DNA of 58,371 nucleotides from JAFGPS01 sp964570855. Its GTDB lineage: Bacteria > Planctomycetota > Phycisphaerae > Sedimentisphaerales > Anaerobacaceae. A program made the position numbers and the translations under genes. The stretch covers positions 1 through 58,371 of the forward strand of contig CAZMZR010000011.1 of assembly GCA_964570855.1 (NCBI GenBank). Direction: 5' to 3'. Positions 26,440 through 35,381 of this stretch are shown here, piece by piece (the stretch's first letter is position 1; each line of letters starts with the position of its first letter). Below the pieces are notes generated by a model that worked only from the letters and a program-made list of their open reading frames with translations, made no database searches and was not told the origin of the DNA.

Positions 26440-27846
26440 ATGTTAAGAACACATGCTGCGTTTTTTTTATTGCTTCGTTCTTTATGTGATATAGTAATCA
26501 TCAGCGGATGCTGGATTGCTGTATATCTCGTTCGATTCCATTCGGGCATATTTAATGTCACAAAAGGCATACCCAGCCTCAGGACTCACATAATATTGAC
26601 TTTGCCGGTTGTTTGCATTTGCTATCTGGGCTGCTTGTGGTCGGGGCTTTACAAACCTAAACGTATCCATAACATGTTAAGACAAACTATTGATACGTTG
26701 AAGGCCGGTTTATTAGGTGGCCTGTTGATATTCGTATTCTTCTATTACATTAACGATGCGCCCTATTCAAGAATGCTCTTGGCACTTTTTTTATGTATGC
26801 TTATTTTAGGACTGTCTTTTTCACATCTACTCACAATGTCGGTTTTGAGATTCCTTCGCAATAAAGGCTACAATCTCCGACACTACGCCGTCATCGGAGC
26901 GGGCAGGAAAGGACAACAACTGGTCCAGGATATTAATCGCATGGGATGGTTAGGATTAAAATGCGCTTTCTTTATAGATAATAATCCGGATCGCATCGGA
27001 ACCGAATTACTCGGCAGTCCCGTTTACGGCCCTATTGATAAAATTCCCGAATTAATAAAGAATCACCAGATAGACGAGGTCTATCTGACTCTGGACGGCA
27101 GCAAAGCACAACAGGCCTATCCGATTCTTGAAGCTCTTCAAAATACAGGCGTTATAATACGAATCATCCCGGATTGGGGCAATTTGTTATCGATAAGCAA
27201 TCCGGTCGTAGTGCCCATTGGCTCGCAACTTCTGTTTTCAGCAGCGGACTCACCTTTGAGCGGTTATAAAATTATCCTAAAGCAAACTTTCGATTTTATA
27301 GTGGCCCTGCTAATGCTGATTATATTTTCAATTCCGATGCTGATTATTACCCTGGTAATTAAACTTAGCAGCAAGGGCCCCGTATTTTACAAGCAAATCA
27401 GAGTAGGGATGGACCAAAGGGAATTCACAATCCTGAAGTTTAGGACAATGAAAGAAGATGCAGAGGAAGAAAGCGGCCCGCGATGGTCCACACAAGATGA
27501 CCCCAGACGTACAACATTCGGAAAGATTTTACGCAGTACAAGCCTTGACGAACTCCCTCAGTTCATAAACGTTCTCAAAGGTCAAATGAGCCTTGTCGGC
27601 CCCAGGCCGGAAAGGCCGCACTTCGTCAAACAATTTTCTGACGAGTACAGGAAATACATGCTCAGGCATAAAGTCAAAGCAGGTATGACGGGATGGGCGC
27701 AAATAAACGGCTTTCGAGGTGACACATCTTTGAGAAAAAGACTGGTTTATGATTTATATTACGTCAGAAACTGGTCATTTGCCCTGGATTTGTGGATACT
27801 TCTGCGCACACCCTGGCACATTATTAAAGGAGAAAACGCTCATTAA
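26440..27846 (+). CDS. Undecaprenyl-phosphate sugar phosphotransferase (initiating exopolysaccharide enzyme)
   Basis: 468 residues of the WbaP/CpsE polyprenol-phosphate hexose-1-phosphate transferase family. Four N-terminal membrane helices (about 5-125), a nucleotide-binding-like middle domain (about 145-240, YAVIGAGRKGQQLV), a fifth membrane segment (about 280-305) and the C-terminal catalytic domain follow in order. Catalytic signatures include FYKQIRVGMDQREFTILKFRTM, DELPQ, LVGPRPERP and MTGWAQING. It loads the first sugar phosphate onto undecaprenyl phosphate at the inner membrane, starting a polysaccharide repeat unit. Its TAA overlaps the probable start of the next gene. The acceptor chemistry is certain; the sugar is not. 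Confidence 0.92.
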   Translation: MLRTHAAFFLLLRSLCDIVIISGCWIAVYLVRFHSGIFNVTKGIPSLRTHIILTLPVVCICYLGCLWSGLYKPKRIHNMLRQTIDTLKAGLLGGLLIFVFFYYINDAPYSRMLLALFLCMLILGLSFSHLLTMSVLRFLRNKGYNLRHYAVIGAGRKGQQLVQDINRMGWLGLKCAFFIDNNPDRIGTELLGSPVYGPIDKIPELIKNHQIDEVYLTLDGSKAQQAYPILEALQNTGVIIRIIPDWGNLLSISNPVVVPIGSQLLFSAADSPLSGYKIILKQTFDFIVALLMLIIFSIPMLIITLVIKLSSKGPVFYKQIRVGMDQREFTILKFRTMKEDAEEESGPRWSTQDDPRRTTFGKILRSTSLDELPQFINVLKGQMSLVGPRPERPHFVKQFSDEYRKYMLRHKVKAGMTGWAQINGFRGDTSLRKRLVYDLYYVRNWSFALDLWILLRTPWHIIKGENAH

Positions 27847-29353
27847 GGCCGCCTCGAAATACCAAATCACAGGAGAAGATATCCTCTTTGTCGCAGTCTT
27901 GACAATAATCACTTTATCGGTAGGTATATATCTGATCGCCACCACAGTTGTCATTGCAAAAGACGGCGTCACTTTCATAGAGTTTGCCAAAAATCTTAAA
28001 ATCGCACCCACCAATACGATGATTCAGGAAGACCAGCATCCGGGCTATCCCGCGATGATTTGGGGGACACACACAATAATGGAATCACTGAATAAAAACG
28101 AATCATTATTAAACCTGATTCGTTCGGCACAGGCTGCCGCCCTGATATCCAGGTGCCTTGCTGTTCTAATTCTCTACTTTATCGGCAAAGAATTAGTTGG
28201 GGCCAAATTCAGCTTTTGGGCAGTATTAATTCTCATAATTCTACCGAAACCGGCTGAATATGGAAGCGATGCTTTAAGTGATTGGCCGCACTTATTCTTC
28301 CTCGCAGCAGGGATGTGGCTGCTTATTCACGGAGCAACAGATGCAAAATTATGGATGTTTACCTTTGCAGGACTGGCTGGCGGTATAGGATTTCTTGTCC
28401 GACCGGAGTGCGCCCAGATAGTCGTATATGGCATGTTATGGCTTGGGCTGCAATTGCTTTGGTCTAAAAGAATCCTTACAAGACCTAAAGCCGCCGTAGC
28501 ACTTGTCTTACTAATTACCGGGTTTGCAGTTACCGCCAGTCCATATATGAAACTTAAAGGAGCATTTTTTCCTAAAAAAAATATAGGAAACTTTACATCA
28601 GATATATCCGGTGACATCGTCGAACCATTAGAGTCTCGACTTGTTTCAAATATATCTTACACCTCAAGTGTTGTCCCGCTGGAGATTGCAAAGGCTGTTG
28701 GAGAGTTATTTGAAAATATTGGAAACGCCCTGATGTGGTTTTTCCTTCCGCCGCTCATAATAGGTATATACATACACATCAAAGAACGGAATCTGTTGCA
28801 TCCGAAAAAGTTTTTTATAACTGCCCTTATCGTTACCAATATTCCTTTAATGATATGGCTTTATTGCAGAAGCGGTTATATCAGCGGCCGCCACATTCTA
28901 CCATTGGTGACATTTACAATTTTTTATATTCCCACAGGCATAAAAATAATCGCATCCCGGCTCGAAGTAAAATCCCTTAGGGAAAACCAACGAAAAGGTT
29001 TATGGTTTATTATTTTAATTGTGATTGGAATTGCAATTTGTACTCCAAAATTGCTCCGGTCGTCGCACAATGATAAACAGATTTATCGTGAAGCCGCCAA
29101 ATGGCTTGCTGAAAATACTGAAACGGATGCTTCCATCGCCGTCCCCGATCTTCGTATCAGTTTTTATGCACAGCGCAAAGGGCTTAAATATGATACTAAG
29201 ACTCTTCCCGCCGATATTCAATACATTGTATGTGAACCGGGAAGAGAAGATATCGAATCAGGAATGATTCAACTGATTGTACTCGAGGACAAGGACCATA
29301 AACGAGAACTTGCGATATATAAAAATGTACGTCAAAGTACATCTATCCAGTAG
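27842..29353 (+). CDS. Multi-spanning glycosyltransferase, GT39/ArnT-like, with probable ATT start
   Basis: About 503 residues with ten or more membrane helices. The early loop KDGVTFIEFAKNL...EDQHPGYP matches the family of membrane glycosyltransferases that use polyprenyl-phosphate sugars (GT39, ArnT-like). An in-frame ATG at 27749 lies 98 bases inside the previous gene and lacks a ribosome site. AAGGAG at 27827-27832 instead points to the ATT at 27842, 9 bases on, which overlaps the upstream TAA as ATTAA. The first conventional start after that, TTG at 27898, would remove part of the first helix. Coupled translation from a rare ATT is therefore my reading. Confidence 0.72.
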   Translation: MKAASKYQITGEDILFVAVLTIITLSVGIYLIATTVVIAKDGVTFIEFAKNLKIAPTNTMIQEDQHPGYPAMIWGTHTIMESLNKNESLLNLIRSAQAAALISRCLAVLILYFIGKELVGAKFSFWAVLILIILPKPAEYGSDALSDWPHLFFLAAGMWLLIHGATDAKLWMFTFAGLAGGIGFLVRPECAQIVVYGMLWLGLQLLWSKRILTRPKAAVALVLLITGFAVTASPYMKLKGAFFPKKNIGNFTSDISGDIVEPLESRLVSNISYTSSVVPLEIAKAVGELFENIGNALMWFFLPPLIIGIYIHIKERNLLHPKKFFITALIVTNIPLMIWLYCRSGYISGRHILPLVTFTIFYIPTGIKIIASRLEVKSLRENQRKGLWFIILIVIGIAICTPKLLRSSHNDKQIYREAAKWLAENTETDASIAVPDLRISFYAQRKGLKYDTKTLPADIQYIVCEPGREDIESGMIQLIVLEDKDHKRELAIYKNVRQSTSIQ

Positions 29354-29356
29354 TTA

Positions 29357-30472
29357 TTAAATTTCTCCCACAACTGTTTGAATATATTTTTGCATCGATT
29401 GCTTGTACAGAGGACGGCTGAACTTCATCGCATTATCTCGACATTTCGCGGGACCAATTTTACTTCTATTTTTCTCAAAAAACAAAATGGCTTCTCGCAA
29501 AGCTTCCGGATTTTGCTCATAGAAGAACACTCCCGTCGCATCGGATTGGTCAGGCCGGGACTCGTCCAAACCCACTACCGTTTCCAGGGCACCGCCTTTG
29601 CCAAACGCTATCACAGGCTTGCCACAGGCCTGTGCTTCCAAAGGCACAATACCGAAATCCTCTTCTCCCGGAAACAATAACGCTTTACATCCTTTCATAT
29701 ACTCAGCTACTTCTTCATCGCCGGCCGTTTCGATAAAAGTAACGTTTGCCTTCGCCATACTCTTTATATTATTTAATTCCGGCCCGTTTCCCACCACTAC
29801 AAGTTTCCGGTCCGGCATACCACTCAAAGCTTTTACAGCTATGTCGTTTCTTTTATAGGGCACCAGCGCAGAAACGACAAGATAGTATCCTTTATCCCGT
29901 TTTGAAACCGTAAAACGGTCACTATCGACGGGAGGAAAAATAATCACCGAATCTCTGTTATAAGCATGTTTGATTCGATTTCGTACATTTTGACTGATAG
30001 CAATAAAGTGTGTCACGCCCAACGAGCTTTTTCTGTCCCAGGCCCTGAGAAAATCGAGCATCATCTGAGCAAGCCGTCTTGTAGCAAAGTTGAATGTACT
30101 TAAATATTCATCCCGCATATACCAGGCATAACGCATCGGGGTATAACAATAACATAAATGCGGGACATCCTTCGGAACTTTAACGCCTTTAGCAACGCAA
30201 TGATTAAAACTTATGACAAAATCATAACCACTTAAATCAAACTGTTGTATTGCGTTGGGGAATAAAGGCAGGTAGTGCCTGAAATTTTCCCCCGGCAATT
30301 TTTGAATATACGAAGTGGTTATTTTATGTGACTCTATAGTGTCGGTAACGCTCCCGGAAATGTGAATCAAAGTAAAAATATCGGCATCCGGAAACAACTC
30401 ACATACCGCTTCAAGGCATCTCTCGCCTCCCCGCATTCCAGTCAGCCAGTCACAAATAAGAGCGATTTTCAC
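29357..30472 (-). CDS. Family 4 glycosyltransferase
   Basis: 371 residues with a GT-B fold: N-terminal acceptor half (MKIALICDWLTGMRGGERCLE) and C-terminal donor half with VVSALVPYKRNDIAVKAL, VVVGNGPE and the EX7E-type motif EEDFGIVPLE near residue 270. Such retaining enzymes add sugars from nucleotide donors during polysaccharide or O-antigen assembly; with gmd just upstream, a GDP-mannose-derived donor is plausible but inferred. The GTG start lies 4 bases after the gmd stop, so the two are cotranscribed. The gene converges with the GT39-like gene, with only 3 bases between their ends. Confidence 0.9.
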   Translation of the reverse strand: MKIALICDWLTGMRGGERCLEAVCELFPDADIFTLIHISGSVTDTIESHKITTSYIQKLPGENFRHYLPLFPNAIQQFDLSGYDFVISFNHCVAKGVKVPKDVPHLCYCYTPMRYAWYMRDEYLSTFNFATRRLAQMMLDFLRAWDRKSSLGVTHFIAISQNVRNRIKHAYNRDSVIIFPPVDSDRFTVSKRDKGYYLVVSALVPYKRNDIAVKALSGMPDRKLVVVGNGPELNNIKSMAKANVTFIETAGDEEVAEYMKGCKALLFPGEEDFGIVPLEAQACGKPVIAFGKGGALETVVGLDESRPDQSDATGVFFYEQNPEALREAILFFEKNRSKIGPAKCRDNAMKFSRPLYKQSMQKYIQTVVGEI

Positions 30473-30476
30473 TTAT

Positions 30477-31505
30477 CTACATCTTGCCCGAGGGAACATT
30501 GATTGTATTATTTCGATTATGATTTCTATTTTGAAGATCCCTGACCTTTTCAACATCCGCATGGACCATCATTTCGACTAATTCTTTGAACTTAACACGC
30601 GGCGTCCACCCCAATATCTTTCGCGCTTTGGAATAATCGCCGGTCAACTGATGAACTTCAGCGGCTCTGTAAAAATTATCATCGACTACAACATAATCCT
30701 GCCAGTTCAAACCTACGTAATTGAAAGCCAGATCCGCAAATTCTCTTACCGAGTGAGTTTCTCCCGTTGCTACAACATAGTCATCAGGTTTGTCCTGTTG
30801 AAGGATAAGCCATATCGCCTTGACATAATCACCGGCAAATCCCCAATCTCTTTTCGCATCCAGGTTCCCCAACCTTAATTCCCCGGATGATCCTGCTTTG
30901 ATGTTAGCTACTGCACTGCTTATCTTTCTGGTAACAAATTCATAACCTCGGCGGGGGCTTTCATGGTTAAAAAGAATTCCGTTACATGCAAAAATATTGT
31001 AAGCCTCACGATAATTTCTGGTCAGATCAAATCCGGCAACTTTGGAAATTCCGTAAGGAGATCTCGGATGAAAAGGTGTATCTTCGTTTTGAGGTGAGTA
31101 TTTTGCCAGGCCGAACATCTCGGATGAACCGGCAAAATATACTTTGCATTCCGGAACAATTTGTGTGATGGCGGATAAAACACTCATAGTTCCATTGATA
31201 TTTGTGTTGATTGTGGAGAATTCATCCTCAAAAGAGTAGGCGACGAAACTCTGAGCAGCTAAATGGTAGCATTCATCAGGCTGGACTTTTTGCACAACGT
31301 TAAATATGCTCGCGTAACTCTCCAGGCTACCCGCATGTAAATGAATCCGGTCGGATACGGATTTCAACCGCCAAAGCCTGTGGTCGGGGTCCTCTAAGGC
31401 CACGCGCCTGACAATACCATGAACTTCATAGCCTTTTTCGAGAAGTAACTCAGCCAAATAGGAACCATCCTGCCCGGTTATGCCGGTAATTAATGCCTTT
31501 TTCAT
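30477..31505 (-). CDS. gmd: GDP-mannose 4,6-dehydratase
   Basis: 342 residues, full length. It converts GDP-D-mannose to GDP-4-dehydro-6-deoxy-mannose, the branch point to GDP-fucose, GDP-rhamnose and related deoxy sugars. The NADP-binding GITGQDGSY starts at residue 8; the catalytic set is Ser127/Ser128-Glu129 (GSSEMFG) with Tyr151 and Lys155 (YGISK). NHESPRRGYEFVTRK and the RDWGFAGDYV motif are diagnostic of Gmd. The second enzyme of fucose or rhamnose synthesis (Fcl or Rmd) is not in this window. GGGA lies upstream of the ATG. It is the first gene of a pair with a family 4 glycosyltransferase. Confidence 0.95.
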   Translation of the reverse strand: MKKALITGITGQDGSYLAELLLEKGYEVHGIVRRVALEDPDHRLWRLKSVSDRIHLHAGSLESYASIFNVVQKVQPDECYHLAAQSFVAYSFEDEFSTINTNINGTMSVLSAITQIVPECKVYFAGSSEMFGLAKYSPQNEDTPFHPRSPYGISKVAGFDLTRNYREAYNIFACNGILFNHESPRRGYEFVTRKISSAVANIKAGSSGELRLGNLDAKRDWGFAGDYVKAIWLILQQDKPDDYVVATGETHSVREFADLAFNYVGLNWQDYVVVDDNFYRAAEVHQLTGDYSKARKILGWTPRVKFKELVEMMVHADVEKVRDLQNRNHNRNNTINVPSGKM

Positions 31506-31727
31506 TCTTAAGTCCCGTCTTTTATTAATAGAGTATTTTAGCTGTTATTATGCCATGAGGAACAAGCACATTAAAGGATATTCATGGAAAAAGCAACAAT
31601 TTTCATTACACAGTAGATACCCGTATGAATAGGCTGTGTGATTCTGCTATTTGGATTACCGAGAGTCCAACCCTGCTGACCTTAATATTATTTAAGGTTT
31701 AAAGTTTTAAACGGATAGTATATATCT

Positions 31728-33080
31728 CTAATGTATTGGGAATCTGTTACAAAACTCTCTGACTTTGTTTTTGATGTTGTCCCGGAAAGATTTTTTTAAC
31801 TCATATTCACTACCTGAGATTATGTCCACGGACTTTAATACCGCATCCATCAACACGGACGTTCGATCCATCTCTTTTGTTCCCATACCGCTTCTGGTGA
31901 CAATAGGGGTGCCCAATCTTATACCACTTGTAATTTTGATACTTTTTGGGTCATAAGGCAGCCTGTTCATGTTGATAATAATCCCACAATCTTCGAGACA
32001 CTTCTGTGCAATTAAACCCGTCAAACCCGTGCGCAGATTACTGATATTAACAAGAATCATGTGGTTGTCCGTTCCGCCGGTTAACACATCATAGCCCAAA
32101 TCTGCAAGATTGTTTGCAAGCCTCCCTGCATTTTCAATAATCTTAAATTGCCTTGTTCTGTATTCCTCGGAAAGCGTCTCCCTGAAAAAAATTGCCTTTG
32201 CTGCGATATTATTCAAATAAGGAGTCCCCTGCACACCCGGAAATACCGTTTTTTCAATATGCTGCCACAAGGCCATTTCCCTGCCTGCAACATTTATTTT
32301 CCGGTCAAAGTCCCTGCCCATCAATATCAGACCACCTCTGGGTCCTCCCGGCTTATAAGTGCTTGTAGTTGTAAAATGCGCATAGTCGATGGGAGAAGGA
32401 TGAGCACCGGCGATTACCAGTCCGGCGATATGCGAAATATCCGCCATCAGATATGCACCGACACTATCGGCAATTTCTCTGAATTTTTTGAAATCTATAG
32501 TTCTGGAATATGCAGTAGTACCGCATATAATCAACTTCGGCCCGACAGCCATCGCCCTGGCCCTAATGGCATCATAATCCAGAAGAAAGGTGTCCCTATC
32601 GACGTAATAATTCTCAACATCGAAGAATTTGCCGCTGAACGAAACATTTGCCCCATGCGAGACGTGCCCTCCCTGATCCAGGCCGAGACTCAATACCTTA
32701 TCGCCTCTTTCAAGCATAGCGGTGAGTATAATTTGGTTGGCGCTTGTTCCGGAATGTGGCTGGACATTTGCATATTGCGCGTTAAAGGTTTCTTTGGCTC
32801 TTGCTTCCGCCAGCCTCTCTACATCATCAACAACCTCACAGCCGCCATGATATCTGGCCCCGGGAAAACCTTCAGTCGTTTTATTCTGAATAATTGAGCC
32901 TAAAGCCGCCAACACCGCCTGAGAACATTGATTCTCCGCAGCGATAAGCTGCAGGTTGTTTTGTACCCTGTCGTATTCTTTCTTTATGAGCTCATAAATT
33001 TGTTTGTCCTGTTCCTTCAGAGCACTGAATATACCTTCGTGATACTGAGACGAAGATATTTTTTCCAGTAAATCCAACAC
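31728..33080 (-). CDS. Serine hydroxymethyltransferase-like PLP enzyme, divergent active site
   Basis: 450 residues with the fold and most landmarks of SHMT (LIAAEN, NVQPHSGTSANQ, GGHVSHG, the PLP lysine Lys243 before PGGPRGG, SGIRLGTP). SHMT interconverts serine and glycine with tetrahydrofolate. Three residues that line the active site in E. coli GlyA differ: Tyr55 is Thr68, Tyr65 is His78 (RYHGG for RYYGG) and His228 is Tyr242 (TYK for THK). The glutamate equivalent to Glu57 (Glu70) is kept. There is a longer insert after PRGG. It may be this lineage's normal GlyA or a specialised relative. GTG start with AAAGGA upstream; it follows the site-2 protease gene by 47 bases. Confidence 0.8.
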   Translation of the reverse strand: MLDLLEKISSSQYHEGIFSALKEQDKQIYELIKKEYDRVQNNLQLIAAENQCSQAVLAALGSIIQNKTTEGFPGARYHGGCEVVDDVERLAEARAKETFNAQYANVQPHSGTSANQIILTAMLERGDKVLSLGLDQGGHVSHGANVSFSGKFFDVENYYVDRDTFLLDYDAIRARAMAVGPKLIICGTTAYSRTIDFKKFREIADSVGAYLMADISHIAGLVIAGAHPSPIDYAHFTTTSTYKPGGPRGGLILMGRDFDRKINVAGREMALWQHIEKTVFPGVQGTPYLNNIAAKAIFFRETLSEEYRTRQFKIIENAGRLANNLADLGYDVLTGGTDNHMILVNISNLRTGLTGLIAQKCLEDCGIIINMNRLPYDPKSIKITSGIRLGTPIVTRSGMGTKEMDRTSVLMDAVLKSVDIISGSEYELKKSFRDNIKNKVREFCNRFPIH

Positions 33081-33127
33081 TTTCGAATCCTTTCTTCGGT
33101 TAGAGTAAAGCTACGCCGTTCTATCGT

Positions 33128-35260
33128 TCATGAGCCGAGACCAGGGCTAAAAAAACTTCTGACAATATCGTTAAATGTAACATACAAGAAAAGTAACAGT
33201 ATGAGCATCCAACCCGTGTATGCTATGACCGTTTGCACCCGCTCACTCAACGCCGAACCCTTGATTTTTTCGACCAGTAAAAGCACAACCAGGCCCCCGT
33301 CAAGAGGCGGTAGAGGCAGGAAATTAAACACCGCAATCACAGCGCTAATCAGACCAAGGAAATATACATAATAAACCATGGGCTGTTCGGAAACGATTCG
33401 GTAGCTGAATGTAATAATACCAACAGGGCCCATGAGGTTTTTAGGACTGACAAGTCCGCTGGCCAGACGCTTTAGTGTCACATAAGTCTGAGCGATAAAC
33501 ATCACAGTTCTTCTGTATCCCATAACCACCGCATTAATAGGACCGCTGGCTTTGTATGATCTCTTTAAATCTGCAAAAGGAATATCTTCGGCAAGAAAAG
33601 ATTTAACAGTAATAAATTCATCATCCGTACCAACTTCCAAAACCACATTGCCCGCTGTTTCCTGATCGAGACGCCAGTCAACCGTAATACGCTCCCCCGG
33701 ATACTTTTTTATTTCCCGAATCACATCATAGAAGTCGGCGACAGCTTCTCCGTCAACAGCCGTAATCGTAGCTCCGGATGGAATCTTCAGTTCCGACGGG
33801 CCTTGTTTTGTAACAATGGTCTTGGCGACTATCGGCCGCTCGGTATCCAGAGCAAGATTAATACCGATTAAAGGTCTTTCGACGCCCTCTTCTTTTCGAG
33901 GTATAACTGTAACCAGAAGTGAATCTTCAATCCGGTTTGGATCCACACGCAGAACTTTTATCGGCAATTCTCTGTTTTCATGCTCGGCTATAATGTCACG
34001 AAGTTCCTTGTATGTCGGATTATTAATATCACCGGCCGCAAGAATAATATCACCGGCCCGCAAATATGAATCGGTATCATTTTTAGACGGATCCTGTTCA
34101 TCTGCAGAAAGGACTATCTTCAGGCGAGGAACCATAGAATAAACATTAGTTAAGTCTGATTCAGACTGAACATCAGAACCGGAAGCAATACTCAAACATA
34201 ACCGAGCTTGCACTTCAACGATCTCGCTTTTGCCGTTCCTGGTTCGCTCGGCCGACAATGTCACTTCGGGCAGAAGAGTATTCTGGATTATATCGACTAA
34301 TTCCCAGTGTCCTCGAATGTCTCTGCCGTTAACAGATGTGATACGGTCGCCGGGAAGCAAATCCGTTCTTGAATATAAATCGTTGGCATCTTCATCTAAA
34401 TATTTCGCAACAGTCAAACTTGAGGCCTTTAAAACACCGAACAACCTCATCGGCTGATCGGATAATCTTTCAGCCACGAGCGTCATATCTTCTTCGGAGC
34501 CGTCCGTGTGCCTGACTCTGATCGCGACTTTTTCATCCCTGTTCGACAACGCGGCCGCAATTCCAACATTACTGAAGTCAAGATCTTCTGTTTTGCCGGC
34601 AATTTCAATTATCTCATCCCCCTCCTTAAGACCGGCGCGGGCCGCCGGCGAATCTGGAATTACCCCACCGACGACAGGTGGCTGCAATTCTATCCCGATA
34701 AGAAAAGTTATCATGAAAATAATAACCGCACTAACAACATTGAATACAACTCCCGCCGCTATAGTAGCCGCACGAATATGAACCGGCTTATTTGCATACG
34801 AACGGGGATCGTCGTTGTTCTTAACCGGCCCGATGTCATCCTGGCCCAGCATTTTAACAAAACCACCAAACGGAATAAGACCTACACGATATTCCGTTTC
34901 ACTCGCCTGGCCTTTCCTGCCGATGGTGAAATTCATCACACCTTCGCCGGTTTCGTCACCTTCTTTGGGAAAAATCTCCGGTAATATTCTGAACCGATAG
35001 CCTTTTTCTGTTTTTCGAACACCTAAAAGAATCGGCGGCATGAAAATTGAAAAAGCCTCAACCTTTATATTAGATAATTTTGCAACAATGAAATGGCCGA
35101 ACTCGTGAACTAAAACCACAGCTCCAAATCCAAGCATAACCAGCAGCACATTACCAAATGCGCCGATGTTTCGGATGATCAAATAAACAACTACAACCAA
35201 AAAAACAATAAATAAAACTATACGAAAATACTTATTATACAATCTCTTAAGTTCAGACAT
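33128..35260 (-). CDS. rseP: Site-2 intramembrane metalloprotease, RseP family
   Basis: 710 residues, longer than E. coli RseP (about 450). The zinc motif HEFGH is at 52-56 within the second hydrophobic segment, and the distal motif FNFLPLPPLDGG lies near residue 660, where the third zinc ligand is expected. Between them are three or four PDZ-like modules (around 200-280, 295-350, 390-460 and 480-520), more than the usual two. RseP-type proteases cut anti-sigma factors or spent signal peptides in the membrane. The gene sits between dxr and the SHMT-like gene; the dxr-rseP pairing is common in bacteria. AGAGAGG precedes the ATG. Confidence 0.9.
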   Translation of the reverse strand: MSELKRLYNKYFRIVLFIVFLVVVVYLIIRNIGAFGNVLLVMLGFGAVVLVHEFGHFIVAKLSNIKVEAFSIFMPPILLGVRKTEKGYRFRILPEIFPKEGDETGEGVMNFTIGRKGQASETEYRVGLIPFGGFVKMLGQDDIGPVKNNDDPRSYANKPVHIRAATIAAGVVFNVVSAVIIFMITFLIGIELQPPVVGGVIPDSPAARAGLKEGDEIIEIAGKTEDLDFSNVGIAAALSNRDEKVAIRVRHTDGSEEDMTLVAERLSDQPMRLFGVLKASSLTVAKYLDEDANDLYSRTDLLPGDRITSVNGRDIRGHWELVDIIQNTLLPEVTLSAERTRNGKSEIVEVQARLCLSIASGSDVQSESDLTNVYSMVPRLKIVLSADEQDPSKNDTDSYLRAGDIILAAGDINNPTYKELRDIIAEHENRELPIKVLRVDPNRIEDSLLVTVIPRKEEGVERPLIGINLALDTERPIVAKTIVTKQGPSELKIPSGATITAVDGEAVADFYDVIREIKKYPGERITVDWRLDQETAGNVVLEVGTDDEFITVKSFLAEDIPFADLKRSYKASGPINAVVMGYRRTVMFIAQTYVTLKRLASGLVSPKNLMGPVGIITFSYRIVSEQPMVYYVYFLGLISAVIAVFNFLPLPPLDGGLVVLLLVEKIKGSALSERVQTVIAYTGWMLILLLFLYVTFNDIVRSFFSPGLGS

Positions 35261-35381
35261 TCAATAACCTCTCTTGAGAATCAAAAAAATTATAACTCAC
35301 TCAAAAACTCATAAGCGAAAACATTGCTTTCAAATCAATATTCGAAAATTATAGTTTCGTATTTCGCCTATCTGCTTCTCA

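Noticed and set aside
27749..27841. ATG start of the GT39-like gene inside the sugar-transferase gene
   Set aside because: The encoded 31 residues are an out-of-frame reading of the sugar transferase; no ribosome site.
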